The notes under the pieces: model-generated
What the model was told of the DNA's origin: nothing
What the model saw: the letters and a program-made list of their open reading frames with translations, nothing else
Database searches by the model: none
Position numbers and translations under genes: made by a program
From: Phycisphaerales bacterium UBA1845
GTDB taxonomy: Bacteria; Planctomycetota; Phycisphaerae; UBA1845
Direction: 5' to 3'
DNA: 45,064 nt
NCBI GenBank assembly: GCA_002338715.1
Contig: DDIR01000032.1
Span: 1 to 45,064 of the forward strand
Shown here: one piece after another, positions 1 to 9,135 of the stretch
How the letters are laid out: the number at the start of each line of letters is the position of its first letter
Position numbering within the stretch: the first letter of the stretch is position 1

Positions 1-46
1 CTCACAGAGCAGTGGCACGGTTCTGACGTTGCACGGTTGGTTTGCT

Positions 47-865
47 TTACGCCTGCTTTTGGATCAGGAAGCGTTGGTAGCGTGATTTGCCGGTGGCAAA
101 GCGCTGCTGGATGCATGAACCTTCGACGCCGGCGAACTGGCGGAAGAGCGGCCTGAGTAGCGTCGGCGCGAGCTTCTTGACCAACTCGTTGTTGTGTTCG
201 GTGTTGTCAGCCAACCCCTTGGCAACGTTCTGCGTGATGTCTTCGTCTTCGATGACTGTCAGGCCCGAGTCGGCGATCTGCTTCATCCACGCCGGGACTT
301 CTTCTTCGTTGCGGAAATCGGTGTAAAGAAAGTGGCCACCCGGTCGGAGCACGCGCCGCACTTCACTTAGAAACTTCGGTACATCGGTATAGTCGTGGGA
401 TGCTTCGACGTTGACGACGGCATCGCACGATTCGCTATCGACCGGAAGTCGCTGGGCATCGCCGCAGATGTATCCCAATCCCGGTTCGCCATGCTGCTTG
501 TTGCAGAACTTCACCGCACGCGGCTGACGATCGATCCCGCACATGCGACGGGCTTTGAGGTAGCGCTTGATGTACTTCGCGCCACCGCCGCGTCCACTGC
601 TGACTTCGAGAACGTCGCGCCCCGTCAGATCGACGCGGCTGACGACGTGATGATAGAGCTGGATGTAGATGCGATTGGGTTCGTCGGCTGGCTCAAGTTG
701 AACGGGCTCGGTGCCGATCGGCGAGAAGCCGTAGTTGAGGAAACAGACGTCGGCAGAGTTGTCGATCTTTTTGTTGAGGTAACGGTAGAGATTTTTGGAG
801 ACGGTATCCTTGACGCTTTCAAGGCGCAAGATGTCGTTGACCTTATCGACAATCGTATTGATCAC
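47..865 (-). CDS. class I SAM-dependent methyltransferase
   Basis: Predicted 272-residue soluble methyltransferase. The SAM-binding motif I is visible as DVLEVSSGRGGG near residue 85-96, followed by an acidic residue in CGIDRQ, the CGDAQRLP motif, and the post-motif strand VLRPGGHFLYTDF. The EVSSGRGGG form of motif I resembles the phthiotriol/fatty-acid O-methyltransferase branch of the Methyltransf_11 type, so a lipid or small secondary substrate is possible, but the substrate cannot be read from sequence. The GTG start at 865 is supported by AAGGA about 9 bases upstream. The gene is monocistronic here; a repeat cluster separates it from the next gene. The family call is firm and the substrate is unknown. 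Confidence 0.85.
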   Translation of the reverse strand: MINTIVDKVNDILRLESVKDTVSKNLYRYLNKKIDNSADVCFLNYGFSPIGTEPVQLEPADEPNRIYIQLYHHVVSRVDLTGRDVLEVSSGRGGGAKYIKRYLKARRMCGIDRQPRAVKFCNKQHGEPGLGYICGDAQRLPVDSESCDAVVNVEASHDYTDVPKFLSEVRRVLRPGGHFLYTDFRNEEEVPAWMKQIADSGLTVIEDEDITQNVAKGLADNTEHNNELVKKLAPTLLRPLFRQFAGVEGSCIQQRFATGKSRYQRFLIQKQA

Positions 866-927
866 AGTTTGAATCCTTTGTCAGTCCGCCATGGGCGGTT
901 GATTTCAAGTTGGACGCTCGTCTGATT

Positions 928-1030
928 CGTCACTCCCGCGCAGGCGGGCGTCCAGTGCAGACGCTTAGCCATGTGCGGATTCTGGATTCCCGCTTTCGCG
1001 GGAATGACGGCCTGTGCGGGGATGACGGCC
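928..1030. repeat. Compound cluster of dRS3-like palindromic repeats
   Basis: Three related units lie in 103 bases. One is inverted (928-955), one is a full unit (982-1012) with core ATTCCCGCTTTCGCGGGAAT followed by GACGGCC, and one is a 3' half unit (1013-1030). The full core has the form ATTCCC-N8-GGGAAT; the inverted copy is a degenerate match. The inverted and direct units could fold together on a transcript. The cluster lies between the methyltransferase start and the end of the lipoprotein gene. The function is unknown; it may act as a terminator or as a REP-like element. Confidence 0.85.
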
Positions 1031-1161
1031 TGCTGCTGCCTGTCAAATCGCTCGTGGAGACATGCTAGCGACAAGTGGCCAATCGGCAAGGCAGAAGTCG
1101 CCCGAAAGGGTGGGGAGTCTGCCTGTGTTTTTTGGAGTGACCTCTTGCGGCAGCGCCGATA

Positions 1162-3726
1162 TTACTCTTCGTCAGGACAATCATAAGCCGTTTCTGAGTC
1201 GAAAGATGGGTCTCTCGCGAAAGTCAGCGTCTGCACGGCCTGATCAGAAATGCCCGCCTTGGCAACAATAAAATATCCGTGCCAGACTTTGAGCCTGGGG
1301 TCGGTGTTGCCTTCGGCGTCAAGGAAGATGTCATCCAGATATGGGCAACCACAATTCTCCGCATCCGGCGGGCAGCCGGGCCAATCCGGTGAAATCGGGA
1401 AGCTGAACTCGGCTTCCATCGTTGCCTCCTCAACACCTTCTGGCAGTTCGAAAGCCTTGAATGCGCTCACCATGCAGTTGGCTTGTACTTGCGTGAAGTC
1501 AGGTCCGTCCTTGTGCTGCCACAGGATCCAACCGTAATCCCGCGAACCGACCGGTTGCCCGTCAACTTCGATGCCGGCGCGTTCATCCTGATAGTAGCAG
1601 CGGCATCCATAATTGCAGCGCGGGCAGACGGCCGAGATAAAGACCGTCACACCCCGATAATCGCGCGAAGGTATATCGTACGAAATTCGCACGTTGACTC
1701 TGCTTCCGCCAATGATCTCGGTGTCGGCTTCGATGATGCGGAGGCGATCGCCGCGCTGATAATCCTCCTGAGGGAAATCGGGGCATTCGTTTTCAGGAAC
1801 GTCGAGTCCTTCGATGCGTGTCGTTGCCGAACCGAGAAATACGCCGTTGGCGTCGGTTGCGCGGACCGTCACCGTGTCGATGTCGCCGATGACGAACGTT
1901 GTGGCGCGGTAGCGCGCGGTGCTCTCGGTGGTGGTGAACGATGTTGTATCGTCGCCGTCGTCTTCATCGGTGAGCGCGGCGACGATGAAACCGTTGTTGC
2001 CGGTGGTGCTCCATTCGTAGGTAACAGGAAGCGCCGGGTTGCCGGCGACGAACGCGGAGAGATCCTTCGACAGGACTGTTTCGGTCAAGCGAACCGGCGA
2101 CGGCGAGAGCTTGACCGAGGCGACTTCCGCCTGCCAGAACGTTGCGTCTTTGGAGCGGGCAAGGTGGTCGACAACCTGGGCGACGTCGCGGTTGTCGAAG
2201 CTGTTGTAGATCGCCAGTAGAAAACTTTCCATCCGGGCGAGGCGCTGCATGCCGGTGGCCATCTCCACGGTACTGATCTGCTGGGCCGTTCGTTCGTCGT
2301 AGGCCAGCGTCAATGCGTTGATCAGATCAAATCGAAACGCCTGATTGTTCATCATTCGATCGATGACAACGCGAAGTGCTTCCAGGTATCCATCGCGCGA
2401 GGTCAGTTCGACGCCTGCCCCTTCCAGAATAGGAGAAATCAATTGCGCAAGCGTTCGGCCCACCTCCGGGGCCTGATCGAAAACGGTGGAGACGTTCGCG
2501 CCGAGCCCCATTTGTTCGCTCAATGGAATGAGCACCTTGAAGACAAAACTCTCGAGGCGCAGTTCCTCCAGCTTGGATTCCCACTCGCTGCGAACATTGG
2601 CGTATCTGGTGTCGTTGAGGATGGATGATTCGATGGGATTAAACGATGGACCGAGGAATACGAGTTCGTACTCCGTGCGACTCGAATCTTCGTGTTGCGG
2701 CAGATCGATTGGACCAACCTCGCGGTTGTCCCAGACGGTGTTGTCGAAATCGGTCACGGTGATCGAGGCGATGGCGACCGATGCCGAAAACTGGCGCGAC
2801 AAGGTCCGCGCATCGGGAATCGGAATCGGGTCGCCGATCGGCTGATAAACATCGTGTTCGGTGCGGTTGCCCTCAAGGTCTTCGTACGCCGTTTCGAGGA
2901 GATACAGCAATCCCGAACGGGCGAACGAATTCTGCACGGTAAAGGTCGGCGTGTTCTCATCGGGAATCATGCGAATACCGCCGAGGACGCTTTCCGGCGT
3001 GATCGAAATGAGTGCATCCCTGCCGACGTTTCCGAGTGCTTTCGCCGCGAACTTGCCGTCGAGGTTGCCCGCGATGCCGTCGCTGACTTCGTTGATGAAG
3101 TTGATCGTTTCCATCTCGACGCTTTCGGTGACGTCGGGGTCGCAGTTGAGGGCTGTGCGATCCTTGGTGAGCGCGAAGGCGATCACGTCAGCCAACCGCT
3201 GCACCGATTCGGAGTTGTTGATTTCAAACAACAGATCGCCCGTTGCTTCCGGGGGGAGCGACCAGCCGCCGACGGCCATGTATAGGAGAGCAGCGGCTGT
3301 TGTCTTTGTGTTGATCGTCGGTGGATCGCGAAAGAACAGGTACTGATGCCAACTCAGCATCACGACGGTTCCATTCTGGTCCACGACTTGAAGCAGTGTC
3401 GGTTCATTAGAGATCGCTCCCACGGTAAATAAGCCGTCAGCCGCGACCGGTGCGTTGTCGATGTTGGAATGAACGCGGAGATTTTGCGCCGTAAACGACA
3501 CGCCTGGAGGCACTTGGACCACGCCTTGCGCGAAGATATTTTCCGTCACAAAACCGTCGCCAACCGTGCCCGTACCCGGTGCGTTGGGAATGCCGGTATT
3601 GTCGCCACTGCCCGAACCGCCTCCGTCGCCACCGCCATTCCCCGGGGGCGCGGGTGGCGTGCATCCGATCATCGTCGCAAGCAAGAGGGCGGCAAGTACA
3701 CCGATGGGTGTTTTGGAAAATCGCAT
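1162..3726 (-). CDS. large secreted lipoprotein of unknown function
   Basis: This 854-residue protein begins with a lipoprotein signal: a basic start, the hydrophobic stretch VLAALLLATMIG, then Cys at about residue 22, followed by a Pro/Gly/Ser-rich tether (about 23-50). It should be an outer-facing lipoprotein. I chose ATG 3726 because it places the signal peptide at the N-terminus and has GGAG upstream; the frame stays open further upstream to 3888 but the extra residues look non-coding. The middle is a mixed helical region. A probable Ig-like segment lies around 590-690 (PVTYEWSTTGNNGF), and the C-terminal 170 residues are rich in Cys, with CPRCNYGCRCYY and NCGCPY clusters that could form disulfides or bind metal. 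I do not recognise a family. It appears to be a single gene. Confidence 0.75.
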   Translation of the reverse strand: MRFSKTPIGVLAALLLATMIGCTPPAPPGNGGGDGGGSGSGDNTGIPNAPGTGTVGDGFVTENIFAQGVVQVPPGVSFTAQNLRVHSNIDNAPVAADGLFTVGAISNEPTLLQVVDQNGTVVMLSWHQYLFFRDPPTINTKTTAAALLYMAVGGWSLPPEATGDLLFEINNSESVQRLADVIAFALTKDRTALNCDPDVTESVEMETINFINEVSDGIAGNLDGKFAAKALGNVGRDALISITPESVLGGIRMIPDENTPTFTVQNSFARSGLLYLLETAYEDLEGNRTEHDVYQPIGDPIPIPDARTLSRQFSASVAIASITVTDFDNTVWDNREVGPIDLPQHEDSSRTEYELVFLGPSFNPIESSILNDTRYANVRSEWESKLEELRLESFVFKVLIPLSEQMGLGANVSTVFDQAPEVGRTLAQLISPILEGAGVELTSRDGYLEALRVVIDRMMNNQAFRFDLINALTLAYDERTAQQISTVEMATGMQRLARMESFLLAIYNSFDNRDVAQVVDHLARSKDATFWQAEVASVKLSPSPVRLTETVLSKDLSAFVAGNPALPVTYEWSTTGNNGFIVAALTDEDDGDDTTSFTTTESTARYRATTFVIGDIDTVTVRATDANGVFLGSATTRIEGLDVPENECPDFPQEDYQRGDRLRIIEADTEIIGGSRVNVRISYDIPSRDYRGVTVFISAVCPRCNYGCRCYYQDERAGIEVDGQPVGSRDYGWILWQHKDGPDFTQVQANCMVSAFKAFELPEGVEEATMEAEFSFPISPDWPGCPPDAENCGCPYLDDIFLDAEGNTDPRLKVWHGYFIVAKAGISDQAVQTLTFARDPSFDSETAYDCPDEE

Positions 3727-3899
3727 GCGTATGTCTCCACAACGTTGCGTGTGCTGACGGGTGGGGCGGCCCTTGTCAGGACGATGGCGAGCCTTTTCGC
3801 GGGCCTCCATGATTAAATTGTGCGCAGGGTGTGGGCGTCTGAAACGATTTTGCGTTTCGGGTCTGAGAGGGCAATGAAGCCGGTTCATTGTCCTTGATT

Positions 3900-3996
3900 G
3901 CGGTTTGCTCGTTTACTCTTTGCGGTACTTGGGGTGGTACTCGCCGTGTTTGACTCTGGTTTTTCCCTGGATGCCCGCCTGCGCGGGAATGACGGC
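3900..3996 (+). repeat. 97-bp dispersed element, copy A
   Basis: This 97-base stretch aligns without gaps to 12143-12239. The last 30 bases hold a near-perfect core (CTGGATGCCCGC, then GCGGGAATGACGGC). The preceding 67 bases are about 60-65 percent identical by eye, including TTTGCTCGT, GTACT and GGTACT blocks. It lies between the 3' end of the M20 peptidase gene and the 5' side of the lipoprotein gene. The core hairpin could terminate the peptidase transcript. It is probably a non-autonomous REP or MITE-like element; no flanking transposase was seen. Confidence 0.75.
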
Positions 3997-4012
3997 ATTT
4001 TCTTGCTGCGCT

Positions 4013-5380
4013 TTAGTTGGCCATCTTGTCGAACAGGTGCGCTGACGTGCGGATGCCCTTGTAGAAGTCGTCGACGACCATGAATTCGTTGGGCCCGTGC
4101 AGGTTGCAGGTCGGCAGGCTGAAACCCACCATCAGCGACTCGGCTCCGAGCACCTTCTTGAAGAGCGGCAGAATCGGAAGCGACCCGCCCTCGCGCGTGA
4201 ATGCGGGTGCGACGCCGAAACCAGCTTCGACCGCGGCCGCCGCTTGTTTCAATCCGGGATTGGTCAGCGGGCACATGTAGGCGTCGCACAGGGTGAAGGT
4301 TTTGATCTTATAGTCGATGCCGGCGGGCGTGTGCTTTTCGACGAACTTGTCGAACGACGCGCTGATTTTCGCTGCCGACTGGTTGGGGACGAGTCGCATG
4401 GAGACCTTGGCCATCGCCTTCGCGGGGATGATGGTCATTGAGCCTTCACCGGTGAATCCGCAGAGCAACCCGTTGACATCGAGGGTCGGGCGCAACCAAC
4501 GGCGCTGCAAGGTGGTGAAGCCTTTTTCGCCGACGAGCGCCTTCGCGCCGACGGAGTTGCGATACGCTTCTTCGTCAAAGGGCAGCGACTTGAGTGATGC
4601 CAGTTCTTCGGGCGTGCTGTCGAGCACATCGTCGTAGAATCCTTCGATGGTGACGCGGTGATCGCCGTCTTTCATTTTGGCAATCAACTCGTTGAGCGCG
4701 TTACCGGGATTGGGGAACGTTCCGCCGAACGCGCCGCTGTGCAGGTCCTGCGTCTGAGCCGTGTAGTTGATTTCCTTATAGACCATGCCCTTGGTGCCAT
4801 AGGTGATCGCCGGTTTCTCTTCGCTGAGCTTCGGCGTATCGGAAAGGCAGACATAGTCGCAGGCGAGGCGGTCTTTTTGTTCTTCGAGAATCTTGCCCAG
4901 ATGCTTGGAGCCGATTTCCTCTTCGCCTTCGATCAGGAATTTCACACGGATCGGCAGTTTGCCAGCCACCTTTTTCCATGCTTCGGCTGCGAGCATGTGG
5001 GTGAAGACCTGACCCTTGTCGTCGGCAGATCCGCGGGCGTAAAGGCGACCGTCGCGCACTTCGGGGGCGAAGGGTTCGGACTTCCAAAGGCTCGGATCGC
5101 CAGTGGGTTGGACATCGTAGTGGCCGTAGATGAGCACGGTCGGTCCGCCGCCATCGACGGGGCCGGTGTCGGCGATGACGGCTGGGTGTCCTTCGGTTTC
5201 GAGGATCATCGACTCGATGCCACAATTTTCAAAGAATCCGTGAATCCAGTTGGCCGCGGCTCGGATACCGGGCTTGGCCTCCGGGTCTGTGGAAATGCTG
5301 GGGATTCGCAGCAGTTCATTGAGTCGGCTGAGAGCGTCTTCGCGGTAGGCGTCGATATGGCTGATGATGTCGTTGATCAC
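4013..5380 (-). CDS. M20 family dipeptidase (CNDP-like metallopeptidase)
   Basis: This 455-residue cytosolic dizinc peptidase probably cleaves dipeptides. The M20 landmarks are all present: YGHYDVQP (metal His87, Asp89), ARGSADDKG (bridging Asp120), EGEEEIGS (catalytic and metal Glu154/155), LSDT (Asp181) and the C-terminal metal His in CNLHGPNE. The dimerisation domain lies between about 195 and 350. Length and motif wording match the cytosolic nonspecific dipeptidase/beta-Ala-Xaa dipeptidase branch rather than DapE or ArgE. No in-frame ATG fits; GTG at 5380 has GGGG eight bases upstream and gives the expected N-terminus (INDIISHIDAYRED). It stands alone on the minus strand with a repeat element downstream. 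Confidence 0.9.
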   Translation of the reverse strand: MINDIISHIDAYREDALSRLNELLRIPSISTDPEAKPGIRAAANWIHGFFENCGIESMILETEGHPAVIADTGPVDGGGPTVLIYGHYDVQPTGDPSLWKSEPFAPEVRDGRLYARGSADDKGQVFTHMLAAEAWKKVAGKLPIRVKFLIEGEEEIGSKHLGKILEEQKDRLACDYVCLSDTPKLSEEKPAITYGTKGMVYKEINYTAQTQDLHSGAFGGTFPNPGNALNELIAKMKDGDHRVTIEGFYDDVLDSTPEELASLKSLPFDEEAYRNSVGAKALVGEKGFTTLQRRWLRPTLDVNGLLCGFTGEGSMTIIPAKAMAKVSMRLVPNQSAAKISASFDKFVEKHTPAGIDYKIKTFTLCDAYMCPLTNPGLKQAAAAVEAGFGVAPAFTREGGSLPILPLFKKVLGAESLMVGFSLPTCNLHGPNEFMVVDDFYKGIRTSAHLFDKMAN

Positions 5381-5549
5381 GATGGTTTCCCCACAAAAAG
5401 CGACAGAATCAGGTAGGATTGGCCACGATCGTATCAGGCGCACGAAAGGGTGTCTACAGCACCGCGCCGATGCCGAAGCGGTCGGCTACGATTTTGAATC
5501 GATGGGACAACTATCGACAGGCAGCGACGAGAACCCAAGATGCGTATCG

Positions 5550-5578
5550 TTGTTGGACATCGATCAGAGCGGTATAAC
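5550..5578 (+). promoter_or_regulatory. Candidate sigma70 promoter for the export operon
   Basis: TTGTTG at 5550-5555, a 17-base spacer and TATAAC at 5573-5578. It predicts a start near 5585, about 90 bases before the adaptor gene. The spacing is ideal and the hexamers are moderate. The rest of the 296-base gap 5381-5676 shows nothing else. Confidence 0.4.
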
Positions 5579-5676
5579 GTGCGGTTGGTCGAAGTAGCTG
5601 GGTCAATCGAAACCGTCCAAGTCGAGCCTATCGCGCTGTCAATGGATTGTCGTGCGCGACGAAGGAGCGTGCCAAG

Positions 5677-7083
5677 TTGAAGAAGTGGATCATCATTGCG
5701 GTCTTAATCGTGCTGGCCTACCTCGGGTGGAATAAGCTGCGCAACACCCGCGTGAATCTCGCGTTTCTGCAGGAACAGACCGCGATCGTCGGACGCGGCG
5801 ACTTGACCATCCCCATCACCGGAACGGGTGAAATCCAACCAAAATCCCGCAGCGTGATCAAACCGGAGGCGAGTGGCGAGGTTATTGAGATTCCGGTGGA
5901 TCCGGGCCAACTCGTCAAAGCCGGCGACCTGCTGATTCGGTTGGACCAGGAGGAAGAACAGCGCAACGTCACACGCATGAAGAATGATGTGGCGCGTGCA
6001 TCAGCAACCCTGGAGCAACAGAAGCTCCGACTCCAGGAGCGTCGGACCAGTGCGCTGGCGCAAATCGACGCGCGGATCAAAGGTGTCGAAGCCCAAATCG
6101 AAGACGCCGAGTTCAGCTACGAGAAGACCAAACGGCTTTTCGATTCCGGGCGCGGGGCAAGCAAGGACGAACTGACCACCGTGAAATCACGCTACGATCA
6201 ACTGATCGCCCAGCTTGACGGTCTAAAAGCCGACCGTGAGCAGGCTGAGATTGCGATCGGGTTGTCGGAATATGACGTGGACTTGGCAGAAAAGTCGTTT
6301 GAGACCACCAAGACGAACCTAGGCGACGCCGAAAAACGCCTGCGGGAAACCGAAATCCGATCCCCGATCGACGGCATGGTTTCGAAAATCAACGTGTCCG
6401 TCGGAGCGGTTGTCCAAGGTGGTAAGACCACGTTTACCGGTGGAACCGAGTTGGCTGTCGTCTCGGACATCTCGGATATGTACGTGACGACGGAAGTGTC
6501 AGATGCTGACATCGGTGCGGTGATGTGGTTGGCGCCGCCGAAAGCCCGGCCCGGTGGGTTGGAACTGGCGCAGCAGTTGGCCGACGATGAAGTGGTCCCG
6601 CTGGTGAGCACCAACAGCCTCATTCCCGAGATCGGCATGGAAGGCGTGCCGGTGACGATCATGGTGGACTCGTTTCGCGATCAGGAATTTTCGGGGGTGA
6701 TCGAGAGCATCGATCCGGAACCGCGCAAGGCGCAGAACATCGTTACCTACATCGTCCACATTCGCGTCACCAGCAAGAACCGGATGATGCTCGCACTCGT
6801 GCCCGGCATGCAAGCCGACGTTGAGTTCACGGCTGAGGCGGTGACCGATGCGACGTTGATTCCGCACGAAGCGATTCATCGCGGACCCAACGACGATCTG
6901 GGTGTATACGTTCGCGAGCTTGATCCGCAGACCAAAGAACACAAACCACGTTTCGTGTCCTGCCGATTTGGGTTGGACAACGGTTTGTACGCCGAGCTGC
7001 TCGAAGGGGAAGGCATCACCGACGGGGTGGAAGTGTACACCAAGCTGCCGGCACGTTTCGGTCAGGATGATAAGGAAGACTAA
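5677..7083 (+). CDS. HlyD/MacA-type efflux periplasmic adaptor subunit
   Basis: Membrane-fusion protein of 468 residues. It has an N-terminal anchor (KKWIIIAVLIVLAYLGW, residues 2-19), a first lipoyl half (VIKPEASGEVIEIPVDPGQ and VKAGDLLIRLD, about 60-100), a long charged coiled-coil hairpin (about 100-230), the second lipoyl half (IRSPIDGMVSKINVSVGAVV) and beta-barrel/membrane-proximal domains. The adaptor links an inner-membrane ABC pump to an outer-membrane channel. TTG 5677 is preferred because AAGGAG ends nine bases upstream; an earlier in-frame TTG at 5647 has no ribosome site. It is the first gene of a unit with the ATPase (25-base gap) and the permease. No TolC-like gene is nearby, so the channel must be encoded elsewhere. 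Confidence 0.88.
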   Translation: MKKWIIIAVLIVLAYLGWNKLRNTRVNLAFLQEQTAIVGRGDLTIPITGTGEIQPKSRSVIKPEASGEVIEIPVDPGQLVKAGDLLIRLDQEEEQRNVTRMKNDVARASATLEQQKLRLQERRTSALAQIDARIKGVEAQIEDAEFSYEKTKRLFDSGRGASKDELTTVKSRYDQLIAQLDGLKADREQAEIAIGLSEYDVDLAEKSFETTKTNLGDAEKRLRETEIRSPIDGMVSKINVSVGAVVQGGKTTFTGGTELAVVSDISDMYVTTEVSDADIGAVMWLAPPKARPGGLELAQQLADDEVVPLVSTNSLIPEIGMEGVPVTIMVDSFRDQEFSGVIESIDPEPRKAQNIVTYIVHIRVTSKNRMMLALVPGMQADVEFTAEAVTDATLIPHEAIHRGPNDDLGVYVRELDPQTKEHKPRFVSCRFGLDNGLYAELLEGEGITDGVEVYTKLPARFGQDDKED

Positions 7084-7107
7084 CGCCAACGTCAGGTCAA
7101 ACGTCGC

Positions 7108-7845
7108 ATGATTGAACTTCGTCAACTTCGCAAACACTACAAGATGGGCAGTTCGGTCGTCCATGCGCTGGACGGAGCCGACCTCGATATCGGTGCGGGC
7201 GAATTTGTGTCGCTGACCGGCGCTTCCGGCAGCGGCAAGAGTACGATGATGCACCTGATCGGCTGCCTCGATCGACCGACTTCGGGAAGCTACAAGCTCG
7301 ACGGCATCGCGGTGAATCGCATGAGCGATCGCCAGCTCGCCATCGTGCGCAATCGCAAGATCGGGTTTGTTTTCCAGACGTTTAACCTGATCAACCGCAC
7401 GTCGGCTGTGGACAATGTGGCTGTTCCGTTGATCTACAGTCGAAAGACCAGCACAAAAGCGGCGGCGATGGCTGCCCTTGAAAAAGTGGGCCTGACCAAG
7501 CGTGCGTCGCACAAACCGAGCGAATTGTCCGGTGGCGAAAGACAGCGCGTCGCCATCGCCCGGGCAATCGTCAACGAACCGAAATTGATCCTCGCCGACG
7601 AACCGACAGGAAACCTCGATTCGCGAACCGGTGATCAGATCATGGCCATCTTCCATCAACTGCACGCGGCTGGCACGACGATCGTGCTCGTGACGCACGA
7701 GATGGATGTCGCGGCACAGGCCAAGCGAATCATTCGCATGCGCGATGGGAAGATCGTAGCCGACGAAATCCTGGACGATTTGAAACGATCCGCATTGCAG
7801 GCTGAAGCACATGCCGGATCGCACGCCCTGGGAAGTTCGACCTAG
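7108..7845 (+). CDS. MacB/LolD-type ABC transporter ATP-binding protein
   Basis: This 245-residue ATPase subunit has Walker [10 protein letters not shown] (about 40-48), Q-loop VFQTFNLI, signature [14 protein letters not shown] (about 141-154), Walker [13 protein letters not shown] and the H-loop VLVTHEMD. The NLD ending of Walker B and the overall length are typical of the MacB/LolD/FtsE-like family that pairs with FtsX-fold permeases. The C-terminal tail after residue 220 is poorly conserved. It sits between the adaptor and the permease on the same strand and should power export or mechanotransmission in the periplasm rather than substrate passage through a classical channel. Confidence 0.92.
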   Translation: MIELRQLRKHYKMGSSVVHALDGADLDIGAGEFVSLTGASGSGKSTMMHLIGCLDRPTSGSYKLDGIAVNRMSDRQLAIVRNRKIGFVFQTFNLINRTSAVDNVAVPLIYSRKTSTKAAAMAALEKVGLTKRASHKPSELSGGERQRVAIARAIVNEPKLILADEPTGNLDSRTGDQIMAIFHQLHAAGTTIVLVTHEMDVAAQAKRIIRMRDGKIVADEILDDLKRSALQAEAHAGSHALGSST

Positions 7846-7900
7846 TTTTGATGAAAGCGCCGCGGCGCTTTGATGGCCAACAGAGGCTTAAGAGTACGCC

Positions 7901-9109
7901 ATGTTTTTACTTCGAATATGCATGATGGCCGCCAGCAGTCTTCGCGCAAATCTCATGCGCTCGATTCTGGCGTGCCTCGGCGTGATTTTTGGCGTAGCCG
8001 CGGTCGTGTCGGCGATGGCGATTCTTGAAGGGTCCACCCGCGACGCGGTGAAACGGTTCGAAACGCTCGGCGCTGATCAGATCATCGTGACCAACGGCAA
8101 CGACGGTCGACGCGGTTCGCGCAGCGTCGTACGACTGTCGCTGACCGAATCCGACGCCAACGCACTCGGCGAACTGGACTCCGTTGAAAACACCGCTCCC
8201 GAATCGCTGATCACCGCGCAGATCAAGTACTTTGAAAAAAACCTGAGCATCCAACTGCTCGCGACCAACCACAACTACACGCGGATCAACGGCTACAAAC
8301 CGGAACGTGGTCGCGAACTGGCCAAGCAGGATGTCACCAGCGGACGCAAAGTTTGCATCCTGGGTCATAAGGTGGCGAAGGAACTGTTCGGTGAGACGCC
8401 GGCTATCGGGGCGCGGGTTCGCATCGGCGGTCTGGGATTTACGGTTGTCGGCGTGATGGAGAAAAAAGGTTTTCTCGGTATGCGCGACGTGGATGAACAG
8501 GTGATCATTCCGCTGACGACCGGGCTGACGCGTTTGTTCGGTAATAAGTACGTGCAGTTCATCACCATCCAGGCTCAAGACAGCAACGAGTTGGAGAGCG
8601 TCACGCAGGAAGTCAAACGCAAGCTGCGGGTCGAACACAGCATCCGCGCCGGCGAACCAGACGACTTTCGCGTGATGACCAAAGAGCAGATCACCCAGAG
8701 CGTCGGCGGATTTGTCGACATCATGGCCATCGTGCTCTACAGCATCGCGGGGATATCGCTGGTGGTCGGCGGTATCGGAATCACCAACATCATGCTGGTC
8801 TCGGTGACGGAGCGCACCCGCGAGATCGGCGTGAGGATGGCTGTCGGGGCCAAGCGCGGCGACATTCTGCTTCAATTTCTTCTGGAAGCCGGCGTGGTCA
8901 GCGTGTTCGGCGGCGGGCTGGGCGTGCTGCTCGGTCGGGGATTCACGAAGATCCTTGAGAACGTCACCGTCGTCCTGCAAACCCACACGACGAGTCGCAG
9001 CATCCTGTTGGCATTGGGAATGGCCTTCTTCACGGGCGTTGCGGCTGGTTTGTATCCGGCGTTTCGGGCATCGCGCCTTGATCCGGTCGAAGCGTTGCGA
9101 CACGAATAA
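7901..9109 (+). CDS. MacB-type FtsX-fold ABC permease
   Basis: This 402-residue permease has the MacB_PCD plus FtsX layout: one N-terminal helix (SILACLGVIFGVAAVVSAMAI, residues about 22-42), a large periplasmic core (about 50-275), then three C-terminal helices. The second cytosolic loop carries VTERTREIGVRMAVGAKR, the family's most conserved stretch, and the end is the usual YPAFRASRLDPVEALRHE. With the preceding adaptor and ATPase it makes a complete MacA-MacB-like pair. Substrates of such pumps include macrolides, peptides and lipoproteins; none can be assigned here. It lies 55 bases after the ATPase, with no terminator between them. Confidence 0.92.
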   Translation: MFLLRICMMAASSLRANLMRSILACLGVIFGVAAVVSAMAILEGSTRDAVKRFETLGADQIIVTNGNDGRRGSRSVVRLSLTESDANALGELDSVENTAPESLITAQIKYFEKNLSIQLLATNHNYTRINGYKPERGRELAKQDVTSGRKVCILGHKVAKELFGETPAIGARVRIGGLGFTVVGVMEKKGFLGMRDVDEQVIIPLTTGLTRLFGNKYVQFITIQAQDSNELESVTQEVKRKLRVEHSIRAGEPDDFRVMTKEQITQSVGGFVDIMAIVLYSIAGISLVVGGIGITNIMLVSVTERTREIGVRMAVGAKRGDILLQFLLEAGVVSVFGGGLGVLLGRGFTKILENVTVVLQTHTTSRSILLALGMAFFTGVAAGLYPAFRASRLDPVEALRHE

Positions 9110-9135
9110 CAATTCACCCGAATTCGGTGCTCACC

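Noticed and set aside
862..1089. Open frames that read WIPAFAGM or FPRRRESR-like peptides, also near 3885-4083, 12148-12723 and 41135-41434
   Set aside because: These are translations of the palindromic repeat itself, a known annotation artefact, with no ribosome site or signal for expression.
5364..5597. 77-residue plus-strand frame before the adaptor gene
   Set aside because: It overlaps the peptidase start, has no ribosome site and runs through the candidate promoter.
6499..7824. 441-residue open frame antisense to the adaptor and ATPase genes
   Set aside because: It spans two real genes and their gap; no motif.
7907..9112. 401-residue open frame antisense to the permease gene
   Set aside because: The plus-strand gene has full MacB motifs. 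The antisense frame arises from codon bias and has a His/Asp-rich, motif-free sequence.
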